Source of the DNA: a virus
Direction: 5' to 3' (one strand)
IMG/VR virus record: IMGVR_UViG_3300023184_000081
Location: 1-64,000 of that record
Length of the DNA stretch: 64,000 bases
Part shown: positions 52,385 to 59,330 of the stretch, in pieces
Layout: each line of letters begins with the position of its first letter
Numbering within the stretch: position 1 is the stretch's first letter
Notes under the pieces: model-generated
What the model was told of the DNA's origin: nothing
Seen by the model: only the letters and a program-made list of their open reading frames with translations
Databases searched by the model: none
Program-made: the position numbers and the translations under genes

Positions 52385-52548
52385 TAAGTAACTGCATTGG
52401 TAAGGAAAGACAATGTTCATAGACTCTCGAGGGAATATGTTCATACCTCCGCTGCAGCGGAGAAAAGGAGGATGGGCAAGCGATGATTTGGGGATTTTAG
52501 ACATCTCCTCTAGCTGGATACCCCACCTGCCAGTGCAGTTTCTTATGG
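52382..52548 (+). ncRNA. Long-stem RNA element D
   Basis: Bases 52382-52400 pair with 52530-52548 over 19 positions, 18 pairs and one T-T mismatch. Inside are a perfect hairpin CTCCGC-TGCA-GCGGAG (52447-52462) and a possible TGGGG/CCCCA helix. No T arm or anticodon arm is visible. The stem starts in the CCA of tRNA-Leu and its far strand ends in the first two bases of tRNA-Met. Confidence 0.6.
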
Positions 52549-52622
52549 TAATGTAGCATAGTGACTAATGCAGTTCCTTCATACGGAAAAGATCGTTGGT
52601 TTGAGTCCAACCATTACTACCA
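52547..52622 (+). tRNA. tRNA-Met (anticodon CAT)
   Basis: Acceptor GGTAATG/CATTACT, anticodon loop TTCATAC, T arm GTTGG-TTTGAGT-CCAAC, encoded CCA. Initiator, elongator or lysidine-type Ile use cannot be told from sequence. Confidence 0.85.
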
Positions 52623-52629
52623 AATTTTT

Positions 52630-52706
52630 GCGCCCATAGCTCAGTGGATTAGAGCCAACGGTTTCTACCCGTTAGGTCGGCAGTTCGAATCTGTCTGGGC
52701 GCACCA
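52630..52706 (+). tRNA. tRNA-Arg (anticodon TCT)
   Basis: Acceptor GCGCCCA/TGGGCGC, anticodon arm AACGG-TTTCTAC-CCGTT, encoded CCA. Confidence 0.93.
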
Positions 52707-52712
52707 GTATTT

Positions 52713-52788
52713 ACCATCTTAGCTCAGCGGTAGTAGCAGTGTGTTGATAACGCATTGGTCAGTGGTTCGATCCCACTAGATGGTACCA
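52713..52788 (+). tRNA. tRNA-Ile (anticodon GAT)
   Basis: Acceptor ACCATCT/AGATGGT, anticodon loop TTGATAA, T loop TTCGATC, encoded CCA. Confidence 0.9.
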
Positions 52789-52793
52789 AATTT

Positions 52794-52867
52794 CTCGGTG
52801 TAGTATAATGGCATTACGGCAGCCTCCAAATCTGCTTATGGGAGTTCGATTCTCTCCGCCGGGGCCA
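52794..52867 (+). tRNA. tRNA-Trp (anticodon CCA)
   Basis: Acceptor CTCGGTG/CGCCGGG with two G-U pairs, anticodon loop CTCCAAA, T loop TTCGATT, encoded CCA. Confidence 0.82.
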
Positions 52868-52869
52868 AT

Positions 52870-52945
52870 ATCTCTATAACTCAGCGGACAGAGTTCTTCG
52901 GTCCTAACGAAGCGGTCGCAAGTTCGAATCTTGCTAGGGATGCCA
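52870..52945 (+). tRNA. tRNA-Arg (anticodon CCT)
   Basis: Acceptor ATCTCTA/TAGGGAT, anticodon arm CTTCG-GTCCTAA-CGAAG, encoded CCA. Confidence 0.88.
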
Positions 52946-52950
52946 GTTTT

Positions 52951-53028
52951 AGATGGAGAGCTAGTCTGGTGATTCAGCGCGTGCCTGAAGAGCATGAGAA
53001 CTCAGTTCGATTCTGAGTCCATCTACCA
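52951..53028 (+). tRNA. tRNA-Phe (anticodon GAA)
   Basis: Acceptor AGATGGA/TCCATCT, anticodon arm CGTGC-CTGAAGA-GCATG, encoded CCA. Confidence 0.9.
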
Positions 53029-53037
53029 AAGAACAAT

Positions 53038-53111
53038 GGTGTTGTTAATGTAATGGTTGCATAACTGTCTGTGAAACAGTTAGAGAGGGTTCGATTCCCC
53101 ACTTCACCCCA
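53038..53111 (+). tRNA. tRNA-His (anticodon GTG)
   Basis: Anticodon arm ACTGT-CTGTGAA-ACAGT. The extra G at -1 faces C73, as tRNA-His requires. Acceptor GTGTTGT/ACTTCAC has two mismatches, so it may be slightly decayed. CCA is encoded. Confidence 0.8.
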
Positions 53112-53119
53112 ATAAATAT

Positions 53120-53196
53120 CGGTCCTTAACTCAATTGGATAGAGTGCCAGTCTTCGAAACTGGAGGTTGGGAGTTCGAGTCTCTCAGGATCGGCCA
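53120..53196 (+). tRNA. tRNA-Arg (anticodon TCG)
   Basis: Acceptor CGGTCCT/AGGATCG, anticodon arm CCAGT-CTTCGAA-ACTGG, encoded CCA. Last tRNA of the array. Confidence 0.92.
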
Positions 53197-53219
53197 ATAT
53201 TTTAATGAAAGGAGTTTGT

Positions 53220-53690
53220 ATGAAGAAATTAAATTTGCAAGAGGTTAAAACATTTATAGAAGCGCAAACTCCATCGACCAAAATTTATCTAGGTTGTGAT
53301 TCTGAAAAGTATAAAGCGAATGGTCAATGGTATGCAGATTATATCTTAGCAATTGTTGTGCATATCGACGGATGTCATGGTTGCAAAATCTTCGGTGAAG
53401 TTCACACTGAAAAAGACTATGATGCTAAGGCTAGCAAGCCATCGCTCAGATTGATGCAGGAAGTTTATAAAGTGGCAGAACTTTATCTGAAACTCGGCGA
53501 AGTATTAGAAGGTCGCGATGTAGAAGTGCATCTAGATATTAATCCGGATATGGAATATGGCAGCAGCTGCGTTATCAATCAAGCAGTTGGTTACATAAAA
53601 GGAATGTGTAATGTCATTCCTCTTGTAAAACCCAATGCTTTTGCTGCCAGCTATGCTGCAGATAGACTAAAAAGCATAAGAGTCGCATAA
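53220..53690 (+). CDS. RNase H-like protein of the YkuK (DUF458) family
   Basis: A 156-residue protein. KIYLGCDSEKY near residue 20 (first acidic residue), a central Glu, and VEVHLDINPD near 107 are the YkuK/DUF458 pattern, a predicted RNase H-like nuclease fold. ATG 53220 has AAAGGAG upstream; an ATG at 53205 lies inside that ribosome site. It directly follows the tRNA array. Its substrate is unknown. Confidence 0.75.
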   Translation: MKKLNLQEVKTFIEAQTPSTKIYLGCDSEKYKANGQWYADYILAIVVHIDGCHGCKIFGEVHTEKDYDAKASKPSLRLMQEVYKVAELYLKLGEVLEGRDVEVHLDINPDMEYGSSCVINQAVGYIKGMCNVIPLVKPNAFAASYAADRLKSIRVA

Positions 53691-54028
53691 TGGAAACCAT
53701 TCGTCCGTGGGGATATTATCGTGTATTGCATGATGTCGATGGAACTAAGGTGAAAGAACTTGTTGTAAATCCTGGTTGCAGTTTATCAATGCAACGACAT
53801 AATTTTAGATCAGAACATTGGCATGTCACTGAAGGATGTGCAGTGATTAATACAAGCATAACTTCTGTGGATCCAATTAACACCACATTGTTTATGCATC
53901 AGTCTATTCATATCAATCGGGGTGAATGGCATCAATTAACAAATCCATTTGATACGCCATGTAAAATAATTGAAATACAGTATGGTGAAAAATGTATTGA
54001 AGATGATATTGAGAGACATTCTTATTAA
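53690..54028 (+). CDS. Cupin protein (type II mannose-6-phosphate isomerase-like)
   Basis: A 112-residue single-domain cupin. It starts with RPWGYYRVLHDV, has SMQRHNFRSEHWHVTEG near residue 35 (metal-binding His and Glu) and HQSIHINRGEWHQLTNP near 75. This is the C-terminal domain of GDP-mannose/mannose-6-phosphate enzymes. It may act on sugar phosphates in the glycosylation genes; inference only. It overlaps the upstream gene by one base. Confidence 0.8.
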   Translation: METIRPWGYYRVLHDVDGTKVKELVVNPGCSLSMQRHNFRSEHWHVTEGCAVINTSITSVDPINTTLFMHQSIHINRGEWHQLTNPFDTPCKIIEIQYGEKCIEDDIERHSY

Positions 54029-54037
54029 AGAAATGCC

Positions 54038-54066
54038 TTGCCATTTAGCCAACATGAGCGTATAAT
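54038..54066 (+). promoter_or_regulatory. sigma70-type promoter
   Basis: TTGCCA at 54038-54043 and TATAAT at 54061-54066, spacer 17. It drives the small gene at 54088 and the ligase. Confidence 0.75.
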
Positions 54067-54087
54067 AATACTCTGAATGGAGATAAT

Positions 54088-54285
54088 ATGGCGTATGTAT
54101 TCACTGAAGACGAACTAGAAGATATCAAACAGATCGTAGACGCTAATGGTGAGTGGGGTATTCGATCCGCTTACTATTGGTGGAATGGCCTTGCTAAGGA
54201 TAAGACAGTTAAAGTCGACGAAGTAGAAAATTTTGCAATAGCATTTATGTCACAATATAATGAACAATTTGGAGTAACATATTAA
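54088..54285 (+). CDS. Small conserved phage protein
   Basis: A 65-residue acidic protein (MAYVFTEDELEDIKQIVDAN, then IRSAYYWWNGLAKDK). GGAGATAAT precedes it. It overlaps the ligase start by one base. Function unknown. Confidence 0.6.
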   Translation: MAYVFTEDELEDIKQIVDANGEWGIRSAYYWWNGLAKDKTVKVDEVENFAIAFMSQYNEQFGVTY

Positions 54286-55580
54286 TGAAACCGTGGGAAA
54301 TAATTACTCGTCTTGAGTCTGACAATTCGCGTCTGTTTAAAGAATCGGTCATCGCTGAAGCAGTTAAAGAAAATAACATTGAATTTTTTGATGGCATAGG
54401 TTATGCTCTCGATTCATTCACCACCTTTGGCGTAAAGAAAGTTCCGGAGAAAACTAATGAAAATGGCAATGGTGTGTCTTGGTCTGATTTTGATTGTATA
54501 TGCCAGCGTCTTATCAATCGTGAGCTCACAGGTAATCTCGCCAGAGATTCGATTGAACAAATGATGAATGATTCTACGAAAGACCAATGGAATAATTGGT
54601 ATCGTAGAATTCTGATTAAAGATCTTCGTTGCGGTGTTTCTGAGAAAACTGTGAACAACGTTGTTCCTCCTCTCTTTTCGATTCCGACATTCTCGTGTCA
54701 GTTGGCTCATGATTCTGCAAAGCACGAATCCAAAGTTTCTGGCAAGAAAATGATTGAAAACAAACTTGATGGAGTTCGCGTTATCACGATTGTTAATCCT
54801 GATGGTCGTGTTGATCAATATTCTAGGAATGGAAAAGAGTTACTCAATTTCCAAAAGATCAAAGATCAAATCAGTGCTATCGCTTCTACCTTTACTCAGC
54901 CGATGGTGCTAGATGGTGAAGTAATGTCTAGCAGTTTTCAGGATTTGATGACGCAAGTGAATCGCAAGAGCAATGTCAATGCTGGCGATGCTATATTGAA
55001 TCTGTTTGATATTCTTCCTCTGATTGATTTTAAAAAGGGTGAACACAATGTCATTCAGAAAGAAAGAACTGAATATCTGACAGATTGGTATGAGAACAAT
55101 ATATCTAAACTGCCTAATGTTACTGTTTTGAATCATGCACTTCTAGATCTAGATACAAAAGAAGGGCAGAAATTGTTCAAGATGTATAATTTTTCTGCGA
55201 TCGAAAACGGATACGAAGGTCTTATGATCAAGGATCCAGAAGCGATTTATGAGTGCAAACGAAGTGTTGCGTGGTTGAAACTTAAACCATACATAGAAGT
55301 GAGTTTGACCGTAATCTCTACAGAAGAAGGAACTGGAAAGAATCTAGGTAAAATGGGTGCACTGATCTGTGAAGGTGTTGATGATGGAAAACTAATCCAA
55401 GTCAATGTTGGCTCCGGATTTACTGATCTTCAGCGAGACGAATTTTGGTCATGTAAAGTAGATGGTCAAATTGTTGAGGTTCGTGCTGATGCCATAACGC
55501 AAAATCAGGATAAGACTTATAGCCTAAGATTTCCGCGTTTCAAATGTTTTCGTGGGTTCAAAACAGGAGAGAAAATATAA
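54285..55580 (+). CDS. 30: ATP-dependent DNA ligase (T4 gp30-like)
   Basis: A 431-residue ligase. Motif I with the AMP-accepting Lys (ENKLDGVRV) is near residue 159, motif III (MVLDGEVMS) near 208, motif IV (YEGLMIKD) near 312 and motif V (AWLKLKPY) near 330. It seals nicks in replication and recombination. A helical N-terminal domain of about 150 residues precedes the catalytic core, as in gp30-type ligases. Confidence 0.92.
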   Translation: MKPWEIITRLESDNSRLFKESVIAEAVKENNIEFFDGIGYALDSFTTFGVKKVPEKTNENGNGVSWSDFDCICQRLINRELTGNLARDSIEQMMNDSTKDQWNNWYRRILIKDLRCGVSEKTVNNVVPPLFSIPTFSCQLAHDSAKHESKVSGKKMIENKLDGVRVITIVNPDGRVDQYSRNGKELLNFQKIKDQISAIASTFTQPMVLDGEVMSSSFQDLMTQVNRKSNVNAGDAILNLFDILPLIDFKKGEHNVIQKERTEYLTDWYENNISKLPNVTVLNHALLDLDTKEGQKLFKMYNFSAIENGYEGLMIKDPEAIYECKRSVAWLKLKPYIEVSLTVISTEEGTGKNLGKMGALICEGVDDGKLIQVNVGSGFTDLQRDEFWSCKVDGQIVEVRADAITQNQDKTYSLRFPRFKCFRGFKTGEKI

Positions 55581-55709
55581 GTGAATGTAGTTTACATCAT
55601 TATGATACCAGTGTATATCGCTTTCATTATAATGTGGTTTGGCATTATGCCTATAATGTTTTATGGTTTAATCAAATATTTTTTAATATCACTGATGAAG
55701 ATGATTTAA
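55581..55709 (+). CDS. Small single-helix membrane peptide
   Basis: A 42-residue hydrophobic protein with a GTG start directly at the ligase stop and AGGAGA about ten bases upstream. Nearly all of it is one transmembrane segment. The TAA overlaps the next ATG (TAATG). Function unknown. Confidence 0.5.
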   Translation: MNVVYIIMIPVYIAFIIMWFGIMPIMFYGLIKYFLISLMKMI

Positions 55710-55924
55710 TGAAGACGCCTGCATTTGGAACAAAAGGATACATAATTTTATGTGTAGACGGAAAGTATCGATTTAGAGTCTATACAGAAAAAGATTTTAT
55801 TGATTACGATTTAGCTCACAGCGATTTATGCGTAGAGATAGTGGATAAAGATGCGACTTTTTATTCAGACGATCGCGGCGACAGATTGGATCACAACCCC
55901 TCAACATTAGGATATGACGAATGA
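55709..55924 (+). CDS. Hypothetical protein
   Basis: A 71-residue protein from ATG 55709 (KTPAFGTKGYIILCVDGKYR onward), coupled to the preceding peptide by TAATG. A longer frame from 55544 would run through the ligase end and is rejected. Not recognised. Confidence 0.55.
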   Translation: MKTPAFGTKGYIILCVDGKYRFRVYTEKDFIDYDLAHSDLCVEIVDKDATFYSDDRGDRLDHNPSTLGYDE

Positions 55925-56427
55925 GTAATTATAAAACACACGCAATAAACGAATTCCGTGCTGCAGGATGGATGGATCAGAATGGTAAATACCTTGATGA
56001 GATGCAAGAAATGATATGTAATCATGTTCTTGCTCTATTAGATGTTTTTGCCGATGAAGGACATTCTGGCACCACTGCGCCATACACTATCGAATTGTTC
56101 TCTAAATTAGCAAAGTTTGATCCGATTGTTCCATTGACTGGTGAGGACTGGGAATGGAGTGAAGTGTCTGATGGCGACAATGGAAAAATGTATCAGAACA
56201 AACGATGCGGTGCTGTATTTAAAGACGCAAATCGACATGATGGACAACCATATTATCTTGATGGCAAAGTGTTTTGGGAATGGTATAAGAGTGAAGATGG
56301 TGAAATGTCTAAGTCATATTTCACAAGTGCCGATTCTCAAGAGCCTATTGTATTTCCCTACACACCAAAGTCGGAGTATGTGTTTAGGGCAACAGAACAA
56401 TTTCCAAATGAGGAAATTACAAAATGA
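55921..56427 (+). CDS. Hypothetical phage protein
   Basis: A 168-residue acidic protein with several Trp (DWEWSEVSDGDNGKMYQNKR, then GKVFWEWYKSEDGEM). It is chained to both neighbours by four-base overlaps. Similar proteins occur in other large phages, but I know no function. Confidence 0.6.
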   Translation: MSNYKTHAINEFRAAGWMDQNGKYLDEMQEMICNHVLALLDVFADEGHSGTTAPYTIELFSKLAKFDPIVPLTGEDWEWSEVSDGDNGKMYQNKRCGAVFKDANRHDGQPYYLDGKVFWEWYKSEDGEMSKSYFTSADSQEPIVFPYTPKSEYVFRATEQFPNEEITK

Positions 56428-56900
56428 ATAACACAGTTAAAGCAAGTATAGATCTGAGAGACTGGGATACAAGATTTTTGGATCTTACAGAGCATATTTC
56501 CAAATGGAGTAAAGATCCATCTACGAAAGTGGGTGCCGTGATTGTAGACTCGCAACGCAGAATCGTATCCACCGGATATAATGGATTTCCTGTTGGAGTT
56601 ATGGATTCGTATGATCGCTTGACTAATCGCGATAATAAATATGAAATGATAATCCATGCTGAAGCCAATGCTATTCTTTTTGCTCATCAACGTATGAATG
56701 GTATGACGCTATACACAACTCCATTTCAGCCATGCAGTCGATGCGCTTCTCTGATCATTCAGAGTGGAATTTCTAGAGTTATATCGTATGAAATAGAAGA
56801 ATCGAAAAATCGTTGGGTGGATAGTTTTAAACTAGCGAAAGAATTATTCGAGGAAGCCGGAGTCGAACTTCTACTTTTGGAAAAGGTGTATAATGTTTAA
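56424..56900 (+). CDS. Deoxycytidylate deaminase-like protein
   Basis: A 158-residue zinc deaminase with MIIHAEANAIL near residue 76 (zinc His and catalytic Glu) and FQPCSRCASL near 102 (two zinc Cys). It fits dCMP deaminase or ComEB. It would convert dCMP to dUMP, feeding the ThyX enzyme. The start overlaps the upstream gene by four bases. Confidence 0.85.
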   Translation: MNNTVKASIDLRDWDTRFLDLTEHISKWSKDPSTKVGAVIVDSQRRIVSTGYNGFPVGVMDSYDRLTNRDNKYEMIIHAEANAILFAHQRMNGMTLYTTPFQPCSRCASLIIQSGISRVISYEIEESKNRWVDSFKLAKELFEEAGVELLLLEKVYNV

Positions 56901-57057
56901 TTTGATTTTCTCTGCAATGGCTGGATGTTTCGCATTTATATGTTCGAACAATTCACAAGAAATTGGAGTGCTTGGAGCAATTGGATGGATTTTAGTTTCT
57001 GGTTATTTCTTTTTGTGTGAATTGATTGAACAATATATTCAGAAAGAAAAACAATGA
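56893..57057 (+). CDS. Small two-helix membrane protein
   Basis: A 54-residue hydrophobic protein with two likely membrane segments (about 3-17 and 26-45). It overlaps the deaminase stop by eight bases and the next gene by four. Function unknown. Confidence 0.5.
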   Translation: MFNLIFSAMAGCFAFICSNNSQEIGVLGAIGWILVSGYFFLCELIEQYIQKEKQ

Positions 57058-57245
57058 ATAGAATAGTCGAAATCTCAAATCCATCGGTCGAGCGTATGAT
57101 TGCCGAATATAGATTAGCTCAAATGACAAAGTCGATTCGAGTAGATCAGGAAACTGCTGTAGAAATGGAACAGCACGTAAAAGATCTAAAGATCATCAGA
57201 GAATCGTTAGATGGTAAGGGTAAGACAGTAGATATAACAATTTAG
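57054..57245 (+). CDS. Hypothetical protein
   Basis: A 63-residue helical protein (VERMIAEYRLAQMTKSIRVD). It is translationally coupled through ATGA to the membrane peptide. No recognised family. Confidence 0.55.
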   Translation: MNRIVEISNPSVERMIAEYRLAQMTKSIRVDQETAVEMEQHVKDLKIIRESLDGKGKTVDITI

Positions 57246-57255
57246 AAAGTATGAT

Positions 57256-57825
57256 ATGCCTTCAGTATTTTTAATCGCAGATACACATTTCGGACATAAA
57301 GGAATGTGTACGTTTACGCGAAATGATGGAATTACAAAACTTAGACCATTTGATACGCCTGAAGAAATGGACGAATTCATGGTCAAAGCATGGAATGATA
57401 AAGTGAAGCCTACTGATAAAGTATATCATCTTGGCGATGTCGTCATCAATAAAAAGTCTTTGTCTATTATGGATAGACTCAATGGCGATAAAGTTCTGAT
57501 TCGAGGCAACCATGATATCTTTCATGACACGGAATACAGAAAATACTTTCGTGAACTTCGTGCGTATCATGTTATGAACGGAATGATTCTGAGTCATATT
57601 CCTATTCATGATGAAAGTCTTGGTCGATTCGGAACTAACATTCATGGACATCTACACGCAAATCGCGTAAAGAAGAATGGCGAAATTGATGTTAGATATC
57701 ATTGTGTATCAGCCGAGCATGTAGATTTTACTCCGATTCTTTTTGAAGACGTTATCAAACGCATTGTAGAAGAAGGTGGACATGTCGGTTTCAAAAATGG
57801 GAATTATCAAAGCCCTGCTAGTTAA
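57256..57825 (+). CDS. Calcineurin-like metallophosphoesterase
   Basis: A 189-residue enzyme with ADTHFGHKG at about 8-16, YHLGDVVIN near 57, IRGNHDIFH near 83, and LSHIPIH and IHGHLHANR near 113-135. All five phosphoesterase motifs are present. Substrate unknown; phage homologues act on nucleotides or RNA ends. The tRNA-like element at 57812 overlaps its last codons. Confidence 0.88.
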   Translation: MPSVFLIADTHFGHKGMCTFTRNDGITKLRPFDTPEEMDEFMVKAWNDKVKPTDKVYHLGDVVINKKSLSIMDRLNGDKVLIRGNHDIFHDTEYRKYFRELRAYHVMNGMILSHIPIHDESLGRFGTNIHGHLHANRVKKNGEIDVRYHCVSAEHVDFTPILFEDVIKRIVEEGGHVGFKNGNYQSPAS

Positions 57826-57882
57826 ATGGCATAACGATCAATTTGTAGTGATCAGTAGGCAGTTCGATTCTGTCACAGGGTA
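57812..57882 (+). tRNA. Isolated degenerate tRNA-like sequence
   Basis: GCCCTGC/ACAGGGT acceptor-like ends, a D-arm segment almost identical to those of the array's Gly and Gln tRNAs, and T arm GGCAG-TTCGATT-CTGTC. The anticodon stem GATCA/TGATC closes an eight-base loop, so the anticodon (TGT or TTG) is unclear. No CCA is encoded. Its first 14 bases lie inside the phosphoesterase gene. It is probably a decayed tRNA. Confidence 0.5.
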
Positions 57883-57903
57883 TCTTAAAACCGGAGAGCA
57901 ATA

Positions 57904-58068
57904 ATGAGCATATGGGATGAATCGCACGAGAAAAAGCTGATGGAGAAACGAATCGCGAATTCCACTAGAAAACGTTCTTACTTTAAAATCTGCTGTATCT
58001 TGTACTATGTGTTGATTGGTGTGATTGGTTTATTATTTGGGGAATGGATTGCGCTGTGGATAAAGTAA
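57904..58068 (+). CDS. Small membrane protein
   Basis: A 54-residue protein: basic N-terminal half (EKKLMEKRIANSTRKR), then one membrane helix (about 30-51). GGAGAGCAATA precedes ATG 57904. Its 3' end overlaps the GC-rich gene at 58044. Function unknown. Confidence 0.55.
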   Translation: MSIWDESHEKKLMEKRIANSTRKRSYFKICCILYYVLIGVIGLLFGEWIALWIK

Positions 58069-58490
58069 GTGATACGCCGAGGACGGATGCGATTGCTACA
58101 GAAGGATCAATCTACAGTTTTGGCGTAAGAATTACCAAGCTATCTAGAGAACTTGAACGCGAACTCGCCGCCGCAATTGAGCAGCGCGACAAGGCTAGTG
58201 GAAATGCGTCGAAGGAGTTGATGGACTGCAAGGGTTATGACCTATACCCTGACGGCACGATGCGACCGGCTCATGGCTTGGGCGAATGGGTTAAAGCCGA
58301 AGACTACGACAAACTCCACGCCGAGATTGCAATGCTGCGGAAGGATACGGAACGGCTTGACTGGCTTGATACTGTTGACTGCGGGATTAACCAATGTGGT
58401 TACGGAGAATACAGAGATTATACTGGGCGTGGATTTATAAAAAAGATACGCGAAGTGGTTGACGCGGCGATGAAGGAGTGCTGGAAATGA
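58044..58490 (+). CDS. Hypothetical protein of a bacterial/prophage style (GC-rich)
   Basis: A 148-residue protein. VSDTPRTDAIA and KLSRELERELAAAIEQRDKA recall small accessory proteins common in betaproteobacterial prophages. The codons are markedly more GC-rich than in the flanking genes. An RLDWLDTV segment and a C-terminal aromatic-rich region follow. It is probably a recent acquisition. No function known. Confidence 0.6.
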   Translation: MDCAVDKVSDTPRTDAIATEGSIYSFGVRITKLSRELERELAAAIEQRDKASGNASKELMDCKGYDLYPDGTMRPAHGLGEWVKAEDYDKLHAEIAMLRKDTERLDWLDTVDCGINQCGYGEYRDYTGRGFIKKIREVVDAAMKECWK

Positions 58491-58789
58491 GCACGCCAAG
58501 CGCAGCACAAGCAGCAGGGGAATCTTATGAGCAAAAGATTGCGCGTCTTGAACGCGAACTCGCCGCGCAGAAGGAGCAGTACCGCGTTCTGACGGATGAA
58601 ATGCTGGTTATCCATACCCGCTATGAAACGGTCAGGCGTATGCGGCCAGCGCAATTCGCTGAACTGTTCAGGGCAAACATTGAACAGAATATTCCGTTCG
58701 ATGATTTAGTGGACAACGCCGCCACCGCGCAGGGGCGGAAGGGAGGTGGTCGACAACCGCGCCGGTTGCCGACGAGATTCGTGCGATGA
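58487..58789 (+). CDS. Hypothetical protein with coiled coil (GC-rich)
   Basis: A 100-residue protein from ATG 58487, overlapping the previous stop. An N-terminal coiled coil (KIARLERELAAQKEQYR) and a basic Arg-rich tail are visible. GC-rich like its neighbour, so the two appear to have entered together. Function unknown. Confidence 0.55.
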   Translation: MSTPSAAQAAGESYEQKIARLERELAAQKEQYRVLTDEMLVIHTRYETVRRMRPAQFAELFRANIEQNIPFDDLVDNAATAQGRKGGGRQPRRLPTRFVR

Positions 58790-58800
58790 AGAAAATATAA

Positions 58801-59049
58801 TTATTTTTTATCTTTAATATGTCTTAGCATCAATACAATATTGATCTTTTGATTGAGTCTAATCAAATCATTATCTAACATCCTTACACGATCGATTAGA
58901 GCTATCAATATAGTTTCAGCTTCTTTTAAGACAGGTTTGATTTCTGTCGTTGCCCATTTCCATACGAAATATATCAAATATCCCATCCCACCAGCTGCCA
59001 CAATCGGAAATCCGTATTTGTTGATAGCATCTACTATGTTCATGTCCAT
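58801..59049 (-). CDS. Small holin-like membrane protein (paralogue 1)
   Basis: An 82-residue protein: one membrane helix near residues 10-32 (KYGFPIVAAGGMGYLIYFVWKW) and an amphipathic charged tail. It resembles bhlA-type holins. It shares its layout and the GFPI start with the upstream gene, so the two are paralogues. Last gene of a reverse-strand cassette. Confidence 0.6.
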   Translation of the reverse strand: MDMNIVDAINKYGFPIVAAGGMGYLIYFVWKWATTEIKPVLKEAETILIALIDRVRMLDNDLIRLNQKINIVLMLRHIKDKK

Positions 59050-59051
59050 TT

Positions 59052-59330
59052 CTAATCCTTCCTAGCATCGCTTTGCCCGTCAGCTCTTGCGATACGATCA
59101 ACATCAGGTTTAATACCTAATGCGTTAGAAACTAAAGTGTCAATACGAATCACGTCAGAATTCATGGTTCTAACGCGATTGTTAAGTCCTCCGATTAATC
59201 CGGTCAGACCTCTAACTGTGGATGTGACGCCCTGCAGAATAAACCGTAGAGTTAAGAAGACAAAATATCCACCAGCACATGCTGCAGCTATTGGAAATCC
59301 TACTTCTGCTACAAGTTTAAAAAAATCCAT
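59052..59330 (-). CDS. Small holin-like membrane protein (paralogue 2)
   Basis: A 92-residue protein (MDFFKLVAEVGFPIAAACAG onward) with one membrane helix followed by a helical tail (MNSDVIRIDTLVS). The start at 59330 overlaps the nuclease stop (TAATG). An upstream in-frame ATG at 59345 is inside the nuclease gene. Role may be membrane permeabilisation for nuclease release. Confidence 0.6.
   Translation of the reverse strand: MDFFKLVAEVGFPIAAACAGGYFVFLTLRFILQGVTSTVRGLTGLIGGLNNRVRTMNSDVIRIDTLVSNALGIKPDVDRIARADGQSDARKD

Noticed and set aside
50438-53000. Protein-coding frames across the tRNA array, both strands
   Set aside because: They cross well-folded tRNA genes and have no ribosome sites; only the ten-residue frame at 51025 has a site.
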